64,000 nt of DNA from JAGPUQ01 sp050250395 (GTDB taxonomy: Bacteria > Pseudomonadota > Gammaproteobacteria > Pseudomonadales > Porticoccaceae), in the NCBI GenBank assembly GCA_050250395.1, contig JBFWOQ010000004.1, positions 1 to 64,000 on the forward strand, written 5' to 3'. Under the pieces are notes generated by a model, which did not search any database, had not been told where the DNA came from, and worked only from the letters and a program-made list of their open reading frames with translations. Made by a program: the position numbers and the translations under genes. This document shows positions 61,754-64,000 of this stretch, in pieces (the first letter of the stretch is position 1; the number at the start of each line of letters is the position of its first letter).

Positions 61754-62605
61754 TCAGGGCGATCCCGCGCCCGCCACGGCGACCCGCGTGGTCTCGATGC
61801 GCGACGCCCGCATGCCCTTGCCGATGTCTTTCATTTCGCCGGCGAAGGTGAGGCAGTAGAGAGTTTTCATGTCGGCGCCACCCAGGGTGCAGGCCACCGC
61901 GCGGCGCGCGCCGGAGGAAATCACCTCGGTGATTTCGCCGCCGTCGCGCACCCGCACGAAGGCATTGTTGGCGAAGGCCGCCACCCAGATCGCGCCTTCT
62001 TCGTCCAGGGTGATGCCATCCGGGGTGTAGTCGCCCAGATCGGCGAATACCCGGTGTCCGCTCAGGGAACCGTCGGCTTCGATGGTGAAGGCGGCCAGGC
62101 GCTTGCCCCAGCTTTCCGCCACCACCAGGGTGCGGTTGTCCGGCGTCACCACCGGGCCGTTGGGGAAATGCAGTCCATCCGCCACCACGCGCGCCTTGCC
62201 GTCCGGGGTCACCAGTACCAGATTGCCGGGCTTGAATTTGGCGCCACCGAACAGGTCGTAGCCCATGCTGCCCACATAGGCGTTGCCGCGCCGGTCCACC
62301 ACCATGTCGTTGATCTCGCCCTCGACCAGATGCGCGACGCTGGCGTGCTGGACCAGGCGGCCGTGCTCGACCCGCTGCAGGCTGCGGTCCTTCATCGACA
62401 CCACCAGCGGGGTGCCGTCCGGCAAAAAGCCGATCCCGGACGGTCGGTTGGGCACCTCGACGCACAGCGCGCGCTCGCCCTGCTCGTTCAGTGTGTAAAC
62501 CTTTTTGCCATTGACATCCGAGACCCAGAGTTTCCCGAACCGCCAGCGCGGGCCTTCGAGAAACACGAAATCATCGGCAAGAACACTGAGGACATGACTC
62601 GACAT
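61754..62605 (-). CDS. SMP-30/gluconolactonase-like protein
   Basis: This 283-aa six-bladed beta-propeller lactonase starts MSSHVLSVLADDFVFLEGPRWRFGKLWVSDVN, with the metal-binding Glu in EGPRW, FPNGPVVTPDNRTLVVAESW, GDYTPDGITLDEEGAIWVAAFANN and TLGGADMKTLYCLTF. These fit SMP-30. ATG 62605 has CGGAG upstream; a longer frame is not supported. It is divergent from the epoxide-hydrolase-like gene, 205 bp away. Confidence 0.92.
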   Translation of the reverse strand: MSSHVLSVLADDFVFLEGPRWRFGKLWVSDVNGKKVYTLNEQGERALCVEVPNRPSGIGFLPDGTPLVVSMKDRSLQRVEHGRLVQHASVAHLVEGEINDMVVDRRGNAYVGSMGYDLFGGAKFKPGNLVLVTPDGKARVVADGLHFPNGPVVTPDNRTLVVAESWGKRLAAFTIEADGSLSGHRVFADLGDYTPDGITLDEEGAIWVAAFANNAFVRVRDGGEITEVISSGARRAVACTLGGADMKTLYCLTFAGEMKDIGKGMRASRIETTRVAVAGAGSP

Positions 62606-62750
62606 GGCGGTTGCTCCGGGTTTGTTATAAGTGTTGGCGCAGAGCCTAAGCCAAATCATCGCGCGACCGCCAGCGCCCGTTGAGGCATAAATGCGTCTGG
62701 CGCGGAATGAAAACCCGGGTCTAGACTCCCGCGAAATCGGCTTTTCACGC

Positions 62751-62792
62751 ATCGACCACTGACCTTCGACCATCGACCATCGACCATCGACA
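62751..62792. repeat. 7-bp tandem repeat, six units
   Basis: ATCGACC, ACTGACC, TTCGACC, ATCGACC, ATCGACC and ATCGACA run head to tail and end 18 bp before the start of the next gene, next to its ribosome site AAGGAGA. The array occupies the leader region. Confidence 0.75.
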
Positions 62793-62810
62793 TAAAAAAG
62801 GAGATACACC

Positions 62811-63218
62811 ATGACCGCAGCCAAATCGGCCATTGCCGCCAGCGACTTCGGCGCACGCAACGAACGCATCACCCGGGATTTCTTCAAGGCCTGGGAGCGC
62901 AAGGACGTGGATGCCATCGTCGCGGCCTTTGCCCCCGAGGGTGTCTACCACAACATCCCGTTCGCGCCGGTGCAAGGGCAGGCGCAGATTCGCAAGGCGG
63001 TGGAGAAGTTTGTCGCCGCCGGCGACGACATGACGTTCGATCTGCTCCGCGTGGTCGTGGCGGGCGACACCGTGGTGACCGAGCGCGTCGACGGCTGGAC
63101 CCACAAGGGCGAGCGTCGCTCGCTGCCCGTGATGGGGATTCTGGAGTTCGATGCCGCCGGCAAATTGACCGGCTGGCGCGAATACTTCGACGTGAAGACG
63201 TTTCAGGGTGCCGCCTGA
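62811..63218 (+). CDS. Limonene-1,2-epoxide hydrolase family protein
   Basis: This 135-aa SnoaL-like/LEH fold protein contains the LEH catalytic residues R92-x-D94 (TERVDGW) and D127 (GWREYFD), so it is predicted to hydrolyse an epoxide by direct water attack. The opening FFKAWERKDVDAIVAAFAPEGVYHNIPF is typical. AAGGAGA precedes the ATG. With the BVMO and SDRs it could belong to terpene or steroid degradation; that is inference. Confidence 0.87.
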   Translation: MTAAKSAIAASDFGARNERITRDFFKAWERKDVDAIVAAFAPEGVYHNIPFAPVQGQAQIRKAVEKFVAAGDDMTFDLLRVVVAGDTVVTERVDGWTHKGERRSLPVMGILEFDAAGKLTGWREYFDVKTFQGAA

Positions 63219-63349
63219 CACCCGCATGAAGTGATCGTTTCGTGACGGATGCGGACGCCGATCACACCGGCGTCACGCGCCTGTCGTCACGCGCCCGTCA
63301 TGGTGAGTGATTAGCGTGGGGGCTTCTCTAGTCTCAAGGAGTCCCCACC

Positions 63350-64000
63350 ATGTCGCGATACCGCCGCCAATTGCCGTTGACGCTGGCGCTGCTCACCCTC
63401 GCCGCGCCGCTCCACGCGCTCGATATCCTCATTACCAACGACGATGGTCTTACGGCCAATGCGCGCGCGCTGTATCAGGCGCTGCGCAATGACGGCCATC
63501 AGGTCATGGTGTCGGTGCCCTGTCGCAATCAGAGCGGGCAGGGCGCGGCGCTGAACTTTCTGCGTCCGATCGGGCCACTGACCGTGGATTGTGTCGGCGG
63601 GATCGCCCAGGTCGGCGACCCCGGAGTCGGTAGCGATGCCAGCGATGCCGATCTTCATTACGTCGATGGCACCCCGGTGATGGCGTTGCTCCATGGGCTG
63701 GATGTGTTGGCGGAACCGCGCTGGGGCCACCAGCCGCAACTGATCGTCTCGGGGCCGAATGAGGGCAACAACACGGGTCTGGTGAATCCCAGTTCCGGCA
63801 CGGTCAACAACGCCGTCTACGGGATCAATCGGGGCATTCCCTCGCTTGCGGTCAGTGCCGACAGCGATACCGCCGACAATCCGACGCTTGCCGCCGAAAC
63901 CGCGCGGATCGTGCTGAAACTGGTGCACGAGCTGGAGCGGCGCGCGCCGGCCAATGGAGCGCTGCTCCCGGAAGGCACCGGTCTCAACGTCAACGTCCCC
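63350..64000 (+). CDS. surE: SurE-like 5'/3'-nucleotidase with signal peptide (3' end outside window)
   Basis: The frame is open to the window end and encodes 217 residues. After a signal peptide (LPLTLALLTLAAPLHA) come the SurE signatures ILITNDDGLTANA (metal-binding D31-D32), SVPCRNQSGQGAALNF, YVDGTPVMALLHGL and VSGPNEGNNTG. SurE is normally cytoplasmic; export here would place the phosphatase in the periplasm, probably for nucleotide or phosphate scavenging. AAGGA precedes ATG 63350. Confidence 0.92.
   Translation, partial: MSRYRRQLPLTLALLTLAAPLHALDILITNDDGLTANARALYQALRNDGHQVMVSVPCRNQSGQGAALNFLRPIGPLTVDCVGGIAQVGDPGVGSDASDADLHYVDGTPVMALLHGLDVLAEPRWGHQPQLIVSGPNEGNNTGLVNPSSGTVNNAVYGINRGIPSLAVSADSDTADNPTLAAETARIVLKLVHELERRAPANGALLPEGTGLNVNVP

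Overview
The window looks like chromosome of a high-GC gammaproteobacterium. The order tolA-tolB-pal-cpoB-queE-queC-tRNA-Lys-nadA is the gammaproteobacterial (pseudomonad-like) arrangement. A BepA-type protease, a pitrilysin-size M16 protease, homodimeric-type AceE with AceF, and a RIO kinase agree with this. The species cannot be named from the sequence.

Layout. 1-6.5 kb: end of the Tol-Pal envelope operon, two queuosine-precursor genes, tRNA-Lys(TTT) and nadA. 6.5-12 kb: nitroreductase, a MaoC hydratase/CitE lyase pair, a double-CDGSH protein, the BepA-type protease, a 149-bp MITE-like element and a PerM-type permease. 12-21.7 kb: M16 protease, aceE-aceF, a decayed antitoxin-like ORF, a RIO kinase and a Cys-rich protein of unknown function. 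21.8-31.5 kb: nitrogen block of ureEFG, urtABCDE, a secreted glycine-rich protein and a TorF-type porin. Sigma-54-type promoter matches precede urtA and the porin gene; ureDABC are not in the window. 31.6-41 kb: VWA/MoxR pair, CoA-transferase, YajD-type HNH protein, three SDRs and a Baeyer-Villiger-type monooxygenase, a catabolic-looking set.

41-49 kb is an accessory island: a RAYT transposase between inverted GGGGTC..GAC repeats, a Phd/VapC pair, a DUF4258-like/DUF2283 pair followed by a convincing integron attC site, and a ~4.9-kb SF1 helicase/nuclease gene broken by two amber codons and a frameshift. It ends with an antitoxin-like gene lacking a toxin. Two 76-bp direct repeats (68/76 identical) bracket the cargo, each just upstream of an antitoxin-type gene. 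49-50.6 kb holds a GlyGly-CTERM lipoprotein and its rhombosortase.

50.9-54.5 kb is an EmrB/EmrA/MarR efflux locus with GTTGA-type palindromic operators at both promoter regions. 54.5-60.4 kb has a membrane protein and an Opp/Yej-like peptide ABC transporter on the minus strand. 60.7-64 kb has an HDOD protein, an SMP-30 lactonase-like protein, a limonene-epoxide-hydrolase-like protein and an exported SurE-like nucleotidase cut by the window end. Short 7-19-bp tandem repeats recur at gene ends and between genes throughout.
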